Assembly: GCF_000019725.1 (NCBI RefSeq) | Contig: NC_010518.1 | Location: 1-36,410, forward strand | Origin: Methylobacterium radiotolerans JCM 2831 | GTDB taxonomy: Bacteria; Pseudomonadota; Alphaproteobacteria; Rhizobiales; Beijerinckiaceae | Direction: 5' to 3' | Length of the DNA: 36,410 nucleotides | Part shown: piece after piece, positions 16,091 to 24,815 of the stretch | How the letters are laid out: each line of letters begins with the position of its first letter | How positions within the stretch are numbered: the first letter of the stretch is position 1 | Position numbers and translations under genes: made by a program | Notes under the pieces: generated by a model | Told to the model about the DNA's origin: nothing | The model's input: only the letters and a program-made list of their open reading frames with translations | The model's database searches: none

Positions 16091-16330
16091 TCAGACACTG
16101 TCCTCGACATTCGCCCCGCCGAGCCAAGCGACGGCGGCCTCCAGTGTGTCGAACCGGTGCGCCTCCTGCGTGAACGGGGCCGGCAGAGGTGGGGCGGCCT
16201 CCAACAACTCCGCGTATCATCCACGGACGTCGCCGCCTTTGGAGAGGCTGCGCACCACGCTGCCGACGACGTCCCCATCGAGGAGCAGGTCGTAGCTGCC
16301 GGCGGCCAAGCGCTGGAGGGTGTAGGGCAT
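16091..16330 (-). pseudogene. Small conserved-looking gene with internal TGA
   Basis: An ATG at 16330 opens MPYTLQRLAAGSYDLLLDGD, VVGSVVRSLSKGGDVRG, then an in-frame TGA at 16217-16219, then YAELLEAAPPLPAPFTQEAH, RFDTLEAAVAWLGGANVEDS and a stop at 16091. Coding character continues unbroken across the TGA. The position (RG-stop-YAELL) suggests a former Trp codon, TGG to TGA. The product would be about 79 aa, of a form I associate with short orphan proteins in Methylobacterium; function unknown. It diverges from the gene at 16347 with only 16 nt between starts. Confidence 0.6.
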
Positions 16331-16346
16331 CGCAATTCCGGCAGAG

Positions 16347-17063
16347 ATGGTGGGCATCTGCCAAATGGGCATCATCAATCTCACTGCGGAAGAGCAACGT
16401 GCCCTCGCACGGATTGATGAGCGCGAGCTGGACAGGCTGATTGAACAGGCCCTCGATCATGAACAGGCCATTCCTCTTTATGGCCTGCCGCTAACCTCGT
16501 GCGGACCGTACGTGTCCCAGCAGTACAGCAACTTCCAACGGGACCTGACTGCTTACCGGGAGGCTAAAGCCAATCGCAAGCGCGAAGAAACCGGCGAGCG
16601 GGCCCGTCGAAGTGGTAATCGGCTGTCTGCTGCCGTAGAGCAAATGAAGCATCAGCTGACGACCGAGGCTGCGGAAGGTCAATTCTTCTTCGTGGATGAC
16701 CAGCTGTCGCCGCTGCTGTCGTTCTCTGATCGGCTACGATTTGTGGTGCATTATCGATGGCGCAAGGCAGTAGATGATGAATGGAACCGTGGCAGTATCG
16801 AATTCGTCCACACTGTCCGGCCGCGCCCCGTCTATACTATGCCGCCAAAGCGCAAGCCAACTGCCGCCAAGCTCCGCGAGCAGGAGCAGAACGATCGTTA
16901 CGATGCCTGGAAAAGTTTAACGGACGGCGCCTGCCAGCACGTGCGCGACTACCTGCGCGAGGGTAAGGACCCCGCCGCAAGACCAGCAAGCTTTGCGGTC
17001 AAAACCGACGGCCAGGGCTACCTCAACAATTTCAGTACCAGGTTCTGGTCAGCTGAGATCTAG
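16347..17063 (+). CDS. Unrecognised 238-aa protein
   Basis: I do not recognise this family. The N-terminus reads MVGICQMGIINLTAEEQRAL, followed by a helical charged region. A middle stretch RSGNRLSAAVEQMKHQLTTE precedes FFFVDDQLSPLLSFSDRLRF. Then comes VVHYRWRKAVDDEWNRGSIE, and a basic Lys/Arg-rich helix (about 165-195) that could bind nucleic acid. No signal peptide or TM segment, so cytoplasmic. ATG codons at 16347 and 16365 are both possible; neither has a good ribosome site. The next gene on the same strand starts 93 nt downstream and may form a two-gene unit with it. Confidence 0.68.
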   Translation: MVGICQMGIINLTAEEQRALARIDERELDRLIEQALDHEQAIPLYGLPLTSCGPYVSQQYSNFQRDLTAYREAKANRKREETGERARRSGNRLSAAVEQMKHQLTTEAAEGQFFFVDDQLSPLLSFSDRLRFVVHYRWRKAVDDEWNRGSIEFVHTVRPRPVYTMPPKRKPTAAKLREQEQNDRYDAWKSLTDGACQHVRDYLREGKDPAARPASFAVKTDGQGYLNNFSTRFWSAEI

Positions 17064-17156
17064 TTCTCCACACCTAATGCTACGGCTTAGCTTAAAGTAT
17101 GTGATCTAGCGGCGGCTCATCCTTAGATTGCGTCCGGGGGTTGCCGGAGGGCCAGG

Positions 17157-17825
17157 ATGCCGCTCGAAAGCATTTCACTGCGCAAGCTGCTCAAGATCGG
17201 CTTTTCCACGCCCAACCGGCGCCGCGCGGAACTGCGGGGGATCATTCGACAGGACCGCGCAAAGGCCGCGGGGGCTGCCGATGAGGGCGGTGACTTCTAT
17301 GCCGGGTTCTGGGCGGATGCGCGGGCCCATGTCTTCGGCACGCAGGATCTCCACGAGAGTACCGCCGAGCGGGTGGCTGGCAACCGTAACCGCCAGCGCC
17401 TCTATCCGTTGCTGCGGGATGGCTTTCTGCGGTGGTGGTCGACGTACCGCCGGCGTACGAACGAGCCGTTCCAGCTTGGCCCCTCTCAGCGAACCCGGTT
17501 CGAGATCCCGGGCCTGGCGTCGATGGTCAAGGTCGAGAGCATCCTGTCGATCACGGACGGCTCAGGAAGCCACCACTACGTTTATCCATACTTCGCGGAA
17601 GCCCCGGAGCTCAGCGTCGATGCTGCCAGACTGGGCTTATGGCTGCTTGGCCAAGCTCTGCCGGAGATCCCTCCTGAGCGCTTTCAACTGCTCGACGTGC
17701 TTCGGGGGCGGGCGTTCTCAGTCACTCAAGCGGCCCTGCAGGGCGATGAAGAGCAGCAGTTCCTGCGCATGTACGCTGGCCTGATCCAGGAGCGTGATGG
17801 GCTCAGGCGGCTGGCGGAGGAGTGA
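17157..17825 (+). CDS. Unrecognised 222-aa protein
   Basis: An unknown soluble protein. Notable stretches are FYAGFWADARAHVFG (about 47-61), RQRLYPLLRDGFLRWWSTYR (about 82-101), NEPFQLGP, YVYPYFAEAPELSVDAARLG and LLDVLRGRAFSVTQAALQGD. The many conserved-looking aromatics and the WW pair suggest a folded domain and not a spurious frame. It begins with an amphipathic basic N-terminus and ends in a coiled-coil-like tail (IQERDGLRRLAEE). The ATG at 17157 follows GGAGGG at good spacing. A strong terminator-like hairpin lies 190 nt downstream, so it probably ends a transcript that may begin at 16347. Confidence 0.72.
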   Translation: MPLESISLRKLLKIGFSTPNRRRAELRGIIRQDRAKAAGAADEGGDFYAGFWADARAHVFGTQDLHESTAERVAGNRNRQRLYPLLRDGFLRWWSTYRRRTNEPFQLGPSQRTRFEIPGLASMVKVESILSITDGSGSHHYVYPYFAEAPELSVDAARLGLWLLGQALPEIPPERFQLLDVLRGRAFSVTQAALQGDEEQQFLRMYAGLIQERDGLRRLAEE

Positions 17826-18016
17826 GCCGACATAGGAGACCTCGCCTGTCGGCGTGTGCTACCGCACACTCAGGTTCGCAAACGAACGCGTTTGTTGCAT
17901 TGCGAAAGCGTCGGGGCTTGTTTGCTGCAGCGCGGGGTGTAGTTTGTTTCTCAACGGTTGCGCGATGGCGTCGTGCAGCGGCTAGCCCTTCTTGGGCGTT
18001 TCCTCCCTAGACTTCG
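17826..18016. other. Spacer before terminator
   Basis: No gene. It includes an imperfect palindrome around 17877-17898 (GCAAACG...CGTTTG) of unknown role, then the hairpin at 18017. Confidence 0.3.
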
Positions 18017-18052
18017 GGCCACCCACCGTCTCAACGCGGGGTGGCCTTCTTT
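18017..18052 (+). terminator. Rho-independent terminator
   Basis: An 8-bp stem GGCCACCC/GGGTGGCC (18017-18024 with 18039-18046) closed by a 14-nt loop and followed by TTCTTT. It lies downstream of the unrecognised 222-aa gene and faces the convergent toxin-antitoxin operon. Confidence 0.65.
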
Positions 18053-18179
18053 CTGTCCGGGAGGCTGCTCTTAAATGCCAAGCTTACGTTCAGCAAACAG
18101 AATGATGCCGCTCTCACGTTCAGGCTGTGGCAGCCTCGGGGCGCCTCGCAGCTTGCGGCTTGCGGCAAACTGTTTGCGG

Positions 18180-18497
18180 TTAGCGGCTTGCGGCGACACC
18201 GAGATGGACGCCCGCGGCCTTCTGGACCGTGCTCAGCACGCTGAACAGGTTGCTGGCGGTCGGATTGCCGGTCGGACTGAGCATGCGCATCAGGCTCTTG
18301 GACGAGGAGCCGGTCTCCGCAGCCAGGCGCTCAAAGCCGATCGTCGCGTTAATGTAGTCGCGGAGGACCGCCTTGCCGGTGTCCAGGTCGCCGGCCAGGA
18401 ACTGGTCGACCGCCTCGGTCAGCAGGGCGTCACGGAACGCCGGGTCGCGCTCGGCGCGCGCCTTCACGGTGTCCTTGAAGCTGCGGGTCAGGGCCAT
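18180..18497 (-). CDS. HigA-like antitoxin of toxin-antitoxin pair
   Basis: A 105-aa antitoxin of the addiction-module antidote family (XRE-type helix-turn-helix). The N-terminal MALTRSFKDTVKARAERDPA precedes FRDALLTEAVDQFLAGDLDT and GKAVLRDYINATIGFERLAA. The DNA-binding part is TGSSSKSLMRMLSPTGNPTA, SNLFSVLSTVQKAAGVHLGV. The start ATG at 18497 overlaps the toxin stop (TGATG), so translation is coupled. It neutralises the upstream toxin and probably represses the operon. Toxin-first order is the normal arrangement for this family. Likely contributes to plasmid retention. Confidence 0.88.
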   Translation of the reverse strand: MALTRSFKDTVKARAERDPAFRDALLTEAVDQFLAGDLDTGKAVLRDYINATIGFERLAAETGSSSKSLMRMLSPTGNPTASNLFSVLSTVQKAAGVHLGVAASR

Positions 18498-18823
18498 CAC
18501 CCCTCCTCCTTCTTGCGTCGTTTGTACTCCGCCCAGTGCGCCTGCGCCTCGGCGATGTCGTCCTGCTGCCGGCGCTTGGTGCCGCCACACAGCAGGATGA
18601 TCAGCGTGTCCCCGTCCCGGCCGAAATACAGCCGGTAGCCGGGACCCCAGTCGATCCGGAACTCCTGGACCCCTCCCCCGACCGCCTTGGCGTTCGCAAG
18701 ATTGCCGCGCTCCATTCGCGTCAGCGCCACCGTGACCTTGGCCGCCGCCTGGGCGTCCAGATCATCGAACCAGCTGGCGAACGGGCTCCCTCCGCGGGCG
18801 TCCAGAAACTCCCTGATCTCCAT
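18497..18823 (-). CDS. HigB/RelE-like toxin
   Basis: A 108-aa toxin of the RelE/ParE superfamily, addiction-module killer (Gp49-like) type, expected to be a ribosome-dependent mRNA interferase. The family pattern is clear: FASWFDDLDAQAAAKVTVAL, RMERGNLANAKAVGGGVQEF, RIDWGPGYRLYFGRDGDTLI, ILLCGGTKRRQQDDIAEAQA. The core ends in a basic tail RRKKEEG. There is no ribosome site before ATG 18823, and a -10-like TATAGT lies only about 5 nt upstream, so the transcript may be nearly leaderless. It forms a bicistronic operon with the antitoxin. Confidence 0.9.
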   Translation of the reverse strand: MEIREFLDARGGSPFASWFDDLDAQAAAKVTVALTRMERGNLANAKAVGGGVQEFRIDWGPGYRLYFGRDGDTLIILLCGGTKRRQQDDIAEAQAHWAEYKRRKKEEG

Positions 18824-18831
18824 TCACTATA

Positions 18832-18847
18832 GTACCGTATATGTTAC
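18832..18847. promoter_or_regulatory. Possible HigA operator
   Basis: An imperfect 16-bp palindrome, GTACCGTATATGTTAC (6 of 8 positions pair), sits immediately before the toxin gene and overlaps its likely promoter. Antitoxins of this family repress by binding such a palindrome. Inferred from position and symmetry only. Confidence 0.38.
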
Positions 18848-18998
18848 CAATCAAGCCTGCTCTGACAGGCTGCTGGCTCTCCGGTACACCGGAGCGGCTT
18901 AGCGAGTCCCTGCCGCTGCCCGCTCGAACGGCAGGTTTCTGCACGGCATGCCGTATGCGGTAAGCGGCAGCCAAGCCTTCATCAGGCACACCAGTACG
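18848..18998. other. Spacer between toxin promoter and partition-region repeats
   Basis: About 150 bp, no gene seen. Confidence 0.3.
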
Positions 18999-18999
18999 C

Positions 19000-19661
19000 T
19001 TTTGCAGAAAGCCGCATTTACGATTTTACTGGTGAGCTTAGCAAAAAGGCCGCCGAGCAGATCGCTCAAGACGGCCTTGGGTAAAACGGCTCAGAAAAAG
19101 CTTGCCCCGGCAGTATGCTCAGCAGGGACCAACCGGGGGATCCGGCTCGAAAGATGGGGCAACTGTCCGAAAAATCCAAGCGAAATCCGGTGTGCGTGCC
19201 GAGCGTCCTTGGCGGTTTGCGGGGTGATTCGACCGCCCTCCTCCGCCTGCCTGAATTCCGCAATTCCGTACAATCGTAAATACGACTGGGCGGCGGAGCC
19301 CTGTCAGGTGGAGCGCGTGGCGCTCGCCATAAGAGATCGGAAAGAGGAGGCTCCGGCTGATCCCAGGACGATGCCGCTGCGGAACCTGGCCTCACCGGTA
19401 CAGCCGCCGGCAGCCTAGAAGGACCCTCCTTTCGCGGCCTGCCCGCGATTGTGAACCGACCCCTGCGCCGCCTTGAGGGCAGCGTCTTCGTTTCAAGGTC
19501 GCATTACAGAAATACGATTTTGCGAGTCTGTGGCTTTGCAGAAATGTGGCTTGGTGGTCACAGGTCTGGCAGAGAGCGTTAACGAAGCGTTGGCAGCGTC
19601 GTGCTTGTGTGAAATCGTGAACCCACGGATGCGGGTTTGCAGAAAATCGTAAATCCGACGA
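19000..19661. repeat. Dispersed TCGTAAAT / GCAGAAA sites upstream of parA
   Basis: A family of related short motifs. They are TTTTGCAGAAAGCCGCATTT with ACGATTTT (19000-19026), TCGTAAATACGA (19274-19285, arms TCGTA and TACGA around AA), ACAGAAATACGATTTTGCG (19506-19524), TTTGCAGAAATGTGG (about 19535-19549) and TTTGCAGAAAATCGTAAAT followed by CCGA (19636-19658). More copies lie inside parA, between the RHH gene and rep, and after the origin. The distribution around the partition and replication genes suggests binding sites for the RHH partner or the initiator. The binder is inferred. Confidence 0.6.
19043..19078 (-). terminator. Minus-strand terminator in parA leader
   Basis: Read on the minus strand, AAGGCCG pairs with CGGCCTT, with an inner GAGC-GATCT-GCTC hairpin, and a run of five T follows (19047-19043). 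This is a good intrinsic terminator, yet no protein gene on the minus strand precedes it for more than 3 kb. It may end a small antisense RNA transcribed against the parA leader. Confidence 0.55.
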
Positions 19662-19686
19662 CACGCAAAACCAGAAAGGCGACCGC

Positions 19687-20355
19687 ATGATCATCGGGGT
19701 GCTCAACCAGAAGGGCGGGGTCGGTAAAACGACCATCGCGACCAACCTCGCTGCCGTGGTCGCCAAAGCCGGCAATCGGGTACTGCTGGTCGACGCCGAT
19801 CCGCAGGGCAGCTCGATGGCCTGGTCGTCTGCCCGTGAAGCCGACCCGCTGTTCCCGGTCATCAGCATGGCCAAGCCGACCTTGCACAAGGACCTGCCCG
19901 AGCTGGCGGCCGACTACGATGTGGTGATCATCGACGGCGCGCCGCGGGTGAACGATCTTGGCCGCGCCGCGATCCTGGCCAGCGACGTGGTGCTGATCCC
20001 GGTCCAGCCGTCACCCTACGACGTGTGGGCCTCTGCCGATACGGTGCAGCTGATCCGTGAGGCGCAGCAGTTTAAGGAAAACATCAAAGCCGCTTTTGTG
20101 ATTAACCGCAAAATCGTAAATACGGCCATTGGCCGGGATGTCGCTAACGCCCTAGAGCAGTTCGACTTTCCGGTCCTGCCCAACGCGCTCTGTCAGCGCG
20201 TGATCTACGCGGAGAGCGCGGCCCAGGGGAAGGCGGTGATCGAAACGGATCCCAAAAGCGAGGCCGCGATCGAGATGGCCCAGCTGGCTGCCGAGCTCGT
20301 TCAGACCAAAACCAAGACCAAGACCAAGACCAAGAAGGAAAGGAAGGCCGCATGA
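19687..20355 (+). CDS. parA: ParA partition ATPase
   Basis: A 222-aa Walker-type partition ATPase that distributes plasmid copies along the nucleoid. The deviant Walker A KGGVGKTT is at residues 9-16, the A' motif [11 protein letters not shown] follows at about 34-44, and Walker B VVIIDGAP is near 79-86. Small size and lack of an N-terminal helix-turn-helix place it in type Ib, which pairs with a small RHH protein, as here. The C-terminus ends in a Lys-Thr repeat (KTKTKTKTK) encoded by a hexanucleotide repeat. The stop overlaps the next start (ATGA). One of the TCGTAAAT sites lies inside the gene (20114-20125). Confidence 0.94.
   Translation: MIIGVLNQKGGVGKTTIATNLAAVVAKAGNRVLLVDADPQGSSMAWSSAREADPLFPVISMAKPTLHKDLPELAADYDVVIIDGAPRVNDLGRAAILASDVVLIPVQPSPYDVWASADTVQLIREAQQFKENIKAAFVINRKIVNTAIGRDVANALEQFDFPVLPNALCQRVIYAESAAQGKAVIETDPKSEAAIEMAQLAAELVQTKTKTKTKTKKERKAA
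20114..20125. repeat. Partition-type site inside parA
   Basis: TCGTAAATACGG preceded by CGCAAAA, an 11 of 12 match to the palindromic site at 19274-19285 but within coding sequence (codons for KIVNTA). Confidence 0.55.
20306..20336 (+). repeat. Hexanucleotide tandem repeat at parA 3' end
   Basis: About five tandem copies of ACCAAG (the first reads ACCAAA), encoding the Lys-Thr tail of ParA. Such repeats can gain or lose units in frame by slippage. Confidence 0.75.
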
Positions 20356-20654
20356 GCAAGGCTGGCAAATCGGTATCGATCAAGGTGCCCACCTCGAAGC
20401 TGGCTTCAGGCGCCGATGCCTGGATCGCCAACCGCGGTGCTGAGCCCGCGACGGACCGGGAGAGCGGCAACGTGACCAGCCTCAAGTCCGTCGAGGCTGC
20501 CTCCGTCGAGCCCGCCAAGGAGAAGATGTCCCGCTTCACCATCGACGTGCCGGAAAGCCTGCACCGCCGCGTGAAGATGCAGTGCGCCGCCCGCGGCCAG
20601 AAGATGGCCGACATGATGCGCGATCTGCTCGAACGCGAGTTCCCGGCGTCGTAA
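20352..20654 (+). CDS. Ribbon-helix-helix partition partner (ParB/ParG-like)
   Basis: A 100-aa small DNA-binding protein. The first half (about 1-55) is polar and probably flexible. The second half is a ribbon-helix-helix: strand [11 protein letters not shown] (about 60-70), then helices [12 protein letters not shown] and [15 protein letters not shown]. It overlaps parA by 4 nt. In type Ib systems such proteins bind centromere repeats and stimulate ParA through a flexible N-terminus, as the architecture here suggests. Likely targets are the TCGTAAAT-type sites around this locus. It could also repress the par-rep operon. Confidence 0.86.
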   Translation: MSKAGKSVSIKVPTSKLASGADAWIANRGAEPATDRESGNVTSLKSVEAASVEPAKEKMSRFTIDVPESLHRRVKMQCAARGQKMADMMRDLLEREFPAS

Positions 20655-20689
20655 ATGCGCTGATGCAGAAATCCGCTTTTACGACATTC
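20649..20689. repeat. Paired partition-type sites between RHH gene and rep
   Basis: TCGTAAATGCGC (20649-20660) overlaps the RHH stop codon and is followed by TGCAGAAATCCGCTTTTACG, ending ACATT. This places two inverted half-sites just before the rep start, where binding could control initiator synthesis. Confidence 0.55.
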
Positions 20690-20702
20690 CGGAATTCCTG
20701 AC

Positions 20703-21947
20703 GTGAGCGAGCCCGTCCGCCTCGACCTGATGCCCCTCGACCAGTTCGGGGCGCTGGGGCTGCATGAGAAGAACGCCTACCTGCAGGAGCTGGCGGACAC
20801 GTTCTGCTCCCGGACCGGGCGTGAGACGCTAGAGCTCAGCAAGGATGCCCTGAGCCGTCTGCGCCGCTTCTACAGCCGACGCAGCCTGGCCGACCTCAAG
20901 ATCGCACCGGAGCCGACCAACGCCCTGGAGCAGGCCCTCAAGGACCTTGGCGAGGCCGTCAAACTCAACGAGCGACGACCGGACATCGTTGGCGCGCTGA
21001 CCGCTGAGCTGCCAGCGCCGGTGCTCCGGGAGGCACCTGAAGACGACAGCCAGCTCTCGTTCTTCGTGCCCAGCATCTACGATGCGCCCCTCAAGGACGA
21101 CGTCAACCTGATGGACGTGGCACCGTTCTCCCTTGGCAAGGCCAAGCGGGGAGGGGAGATCCGCTACGAGCTGAAGGACTGCATCATCACCATCGACGGC
21201 AGCGCCTCAGCCGGCCTCGCCACGGTGTTCGACTACGACATCTTCCTGCACATGGTTACCAGCCTGGCCGAGGAGGCGCGCCGCTACCGCCTCAACCTGG
21301 ACAAGGGGCTGCGCACCGATGCGCCGGCCCGTGTCTACCGGCCGAGCTCGTCGCATATCCTAAAGTTCTGCCGGCGCAGCTCCGGCGGCAAGCAATACAA
21401 GGACCTGGAGTCCGCCCTCGATCGCCTGCAGGGCACCCGCATCAAGATCCTCAACCTGACCGGGGGCAGCCGCCGCGAGGTGGTAGCGATGCCGCTGATC
21501 CAGACGTTCAAGGTGATCAGCAAGACCACCACCGGCAACATCGACCAAGTTGAAATCGGCATCCCGGACTGGGTCTACAACGGCGTGGTGCGGGAAAAGG
21601 GCAACCCGCAGATCCTGACCCTCAATCCGGAATATTTCCTGATCACGCAAGGCATTGGCCGGTTCATCTACCGGCTGGCCCGTCGCGCTGCCGGCAAGAC
21701 CGGCATCGCCCGGTATGGGTTGAAGGAGCTGCACAAGCGCAGCGGCTCGCTACAAGGGCTGCCTCAGTTCGCCTTCCAGGTGCGCCAGTTCGTCAGCAGC
21801 ACCCGCGTGTTCCCGTTCCCGGATTACGAGCTGGAGATCGTCGAGGGCAAACGCGAAGAGATCCTCGTCATGCGTGAGCGCAAGCCTGACGCGGCTGATG
21901 TTCCTTTAGGCAGCGGTGCCGGCGCCCCCGAGCTTCCCCTCGCCTGA
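20703..21947 (+). CDS. repA: RepA-type plasmid replication initiator
   Basis: A 414-aa initiator resembling the replication initiator protein A family of alphaproteobacterial plasmids. Diagnostic stretches include SQLSFFVPSIYDAPLKDDVN (about 119-138), FSLGKAKRGGEIRYELKDCI, FDYDIFLHMVTSLAEEARR, the winged-helix region RPSSSHILKFCRRSSGGKQY and YKDLESALDRLQGTRI, and GIGRFIYRLARRAAGKTGIA. The GTG start at 20703 follows the RHH gene by 48 nt, probably in one parA-RHH-rep transcript. The iterons begin 30-100 nt after its stop, as expected for an initiator that binds directly repeated DNA at the adjacent origin. Confidence 0.9.
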   Translation: MSEPVRLDLMPLDQFGALGLHEKNAYLQELADTFCSRTGRETLELSKDALSRLRRFYSRRSLADLKIAPEPTNALEQALKDLGEAVKLNERRPDIVGALTAELPAPVLREAPEDDSQLSFFVPSIYDAPLKDDVNLMDVAPFSLGKAKRGGEIRYELKDCIITIDGSASAGLATVFDYDIFLHMVTSLAEEARRYRLNLDKGLRTDAPARVYRPSSSHILKFCRRSSGGKQYKDLESALDRLQGTRIKILNLTGGSRREVVAMPLIQTFKVISKTTTGNIDQVEIGIPDWVYNGVVREKGNPQILTLNPEYFLITQGIGRFIYRLARRAAGKTGIARYGLKELHKRSGSLQGLPQFAFQVRQFVSSTRVFPFPDYELEIVEGKREEILVMRERKPDAADVPLGSGAGAPELPLA

Positions 21948-22350
21948 AGCCGTTTTTGTCAGCCGTTTTTGTCAAAACCGTACTTCGCCAATGGCCCCGC
22001 TGCGGCGTGCAAAGCCCCGCTCAGCCTGTGGAAAACTTTTGTCAAAGCCGTACATCACCAATCAAAAACCGTACATCACCAATGACATCCCGTACATCAC
22101 CAATGACAAGCCGTACATCACCAATCCGGGCACCGTACATCACCAATCCCGTTAACCGCTAAGCCGCTGTAAACAAAAGCGGATTTTTGTCGGCGGCGCG
22201 AGCGCGAAAACCCTAAAACTTATTAAAACCTAGAAAACTGTCTAAAACGCTGCGCCAGTGGATAACCACCCACTTGCGCTCTTAACCTTTCTGACGCAAC
22301 CACCACACTCGAATCGTTTTTGTCAGAATCTCCGGCCAGCGATTTTGACA
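21948..22350. other. Replication origin region (oriV)
   Basis: It contains the iterons, DnaA-box-like sequences TGTGGAAAA (22027-22035, one mismatch in reverse) and AGTGGATAA (22257-22265, reverse of TTATCCACT), and an AT-rich run between them (about 22207-22248) suitable for strand opening. A second short motif, TTTTGTCA, recurs at about 21955, 21968, 22038 and 22318, and inverted near 22345. Confidence 0.82.
21978..22147 (+). repeat. Origin iterons (15 bp)
   Basis: Five identical copies of CCGTACATCACCAAT start at 22048, 22069, 22090, 22111 and 22133, that is, every 21-22 bp, two helical turns, so all lie on one face of DNA. A sixth, degenerate copy (CCGTACTTCGCCAAT) lies at 21978. They directly follow rep and are the expected initiator-binding sites. 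Confidence 0.95.
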
Positions 22351-22803
22351 AAAGAAACCCCGCCCCTTTTCGCTTCGCGAAAACCCACTCCCCCACCCAA
22401 CACGGAAGCCGCCTCCGGCGGCTCGATTCCAGATGGCGGTCGCCTAGCGGCAACCAAAGATGGGCTCTCCGAGTGTGTGAGTGGCAGAATCGACCTCAGC
22501 GGCCTCAGAAAGCGTTCTGGGTGGCAGAACCGACTGCGTGACGGCTGAGCCTCTAAAAGCTGCCCACAGCCCTCCTGAGAGGCTTTGTCACCGCGCAGAG
22601 CGCGGTGGAATGATGATGTGGTCGCAACGCGATCACGAATCCCACGTGAGAGAGGGTGCCACGCGTCGAGGTGGACCATGCCCGCGGCGGCCCCGCCTGA
22701 ATCTGGAGCGAGCTTTCCCGCGCGTATGACGGCCGGCGGCTAGGAGCTTGGGCAGGTAGTTGCCCCGGAAAATCGTATTTCTGCAAAAGCGGCTTTGCGC
22801 TTT
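22351..22803. other. Spacer after origin, with one more partition-type site
   Basis: About 450 bp without a supported gene. At 22771-22800 an inverted copy of the partition-type motif occurs (AATCGTATTTCTGCAAAAGC, then GGCTTTGCG). Frames here lack domains. Confidence 0.45.
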
Positions 22804-23247
22804 TCAGGTGCTGCTCTCACCCTGAGCTGCCAGCTTTTCGAGGGTGCGTGGATCCTCCTGACCGTCAAAGTACCCTACCAGCGCCGTGCGGAACGCCGGC
22901 TCGGCCGGATCAGCCCGACCGAACAGGGTCATGCCGGACCGGAATTTCACGTCATCGGGCGAGCCGAAGATCGCATGCGCCGAGCGGCCGGCAACCGCGT
23001 TCACCGCCGCCGTGCAGGTCCGCAGGCGTTCGCCCAGCACCGGGTGCTGCAGATAGGCCCGCGCCTCGTCGAGGGAGCCGATCGCGTAGCGCTGCGCCAT
23101 GGCGCTGAACCCGAGGCCGGCGATCTGCGGAAAGATGAACCAAATCCAGTGGCTGCGCTTGAGGCCCGCCGTCAGCTCCTGCAGCGCCTGGTCATAGCTG
23201 CTGCGCTGCGCCTCGACGAACCGGGCAAGGTCGAAGGGATCGTCCAT
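22804..23247 (-). CDS. DUF1810-family protein
   Basis: A 147-aa protein of the DUF1810 family, function unknown (sometimes mislabelled calpastatin in databases). Family hallmarks: DPFDLARFVEAQRSSYDQAL (residues 3-22), RSHWIWFIFPQIAGLGFSAM, RYAIGSLDEARAYLQHPVLG, RLRTCTAAVNAV and AHAIFGSPDDVKFRSGMTLF. Full length for the family, with start at 23247 (MDDPFDLARF); the longer frame upstream is unrelated. Cytoplasmic, monocistronic, and divergent from the umuC relic. Confidence 0.88.
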   Translation of the reverse strand: MDDPFDLARFVEAQRSSYDQALQELTAGLKRSHWIWFIFPQIAGLGFSAMAQRYAIGSLDEARAYLQHPVLGERLRTCTAAVNAVAGRSAHAIFGSPDDVKFRSGMTLFGRADPAEPAFRTALVGYFDGQEDPRTLEKLAAQGESST

Positions 23248-23586
23248 GCCGGCATAACGGGGAGGGGGCGGCGCAGGTCCCACCATGAGCGAAGGCCGCC
23301 CTGTTGCCAGAGCGGCCCCCAACCCTTCACGATCATCGCCATCCCTGGCTGTACCGTGTGTTTCAGCCGAAGCTGCGCGGCGTACCGGTGGTGGTCCTCT
23401 CAAACAACGACGGCTGCGTGATCGCGCGCAGCAACGAGGCCAAGGCGCTCGGGATCAAGATGGGCGACGCCTGGCACCTGCGTCGCGCCGAGTTCGAGCG
23501 CTGGGGCGTCCAGGTGCGCAGCTCCAATTATACCCTCTACGGCGATCGGAATCGCGCCGGGTTTCCCGGAGGCCGTTTGGTTTGGG

Positions 23587-24815
<1,229 letters not shown>

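Noticed and set aside
13018..16219. UGA read as Trp (recoding) to rescue the interrupted genes
   Set aside because: Two of the four cases are TAG, the genes carry other lesions, and intact genes here use TGA as a normal stop.
22048..22147. Direct repeats that could suggest a small CRISPR array
   Set aside because: The unit is 15 bp, the spacers are only 6-7 bp, no cas genes exist, and the position after rep fits origin iterons.
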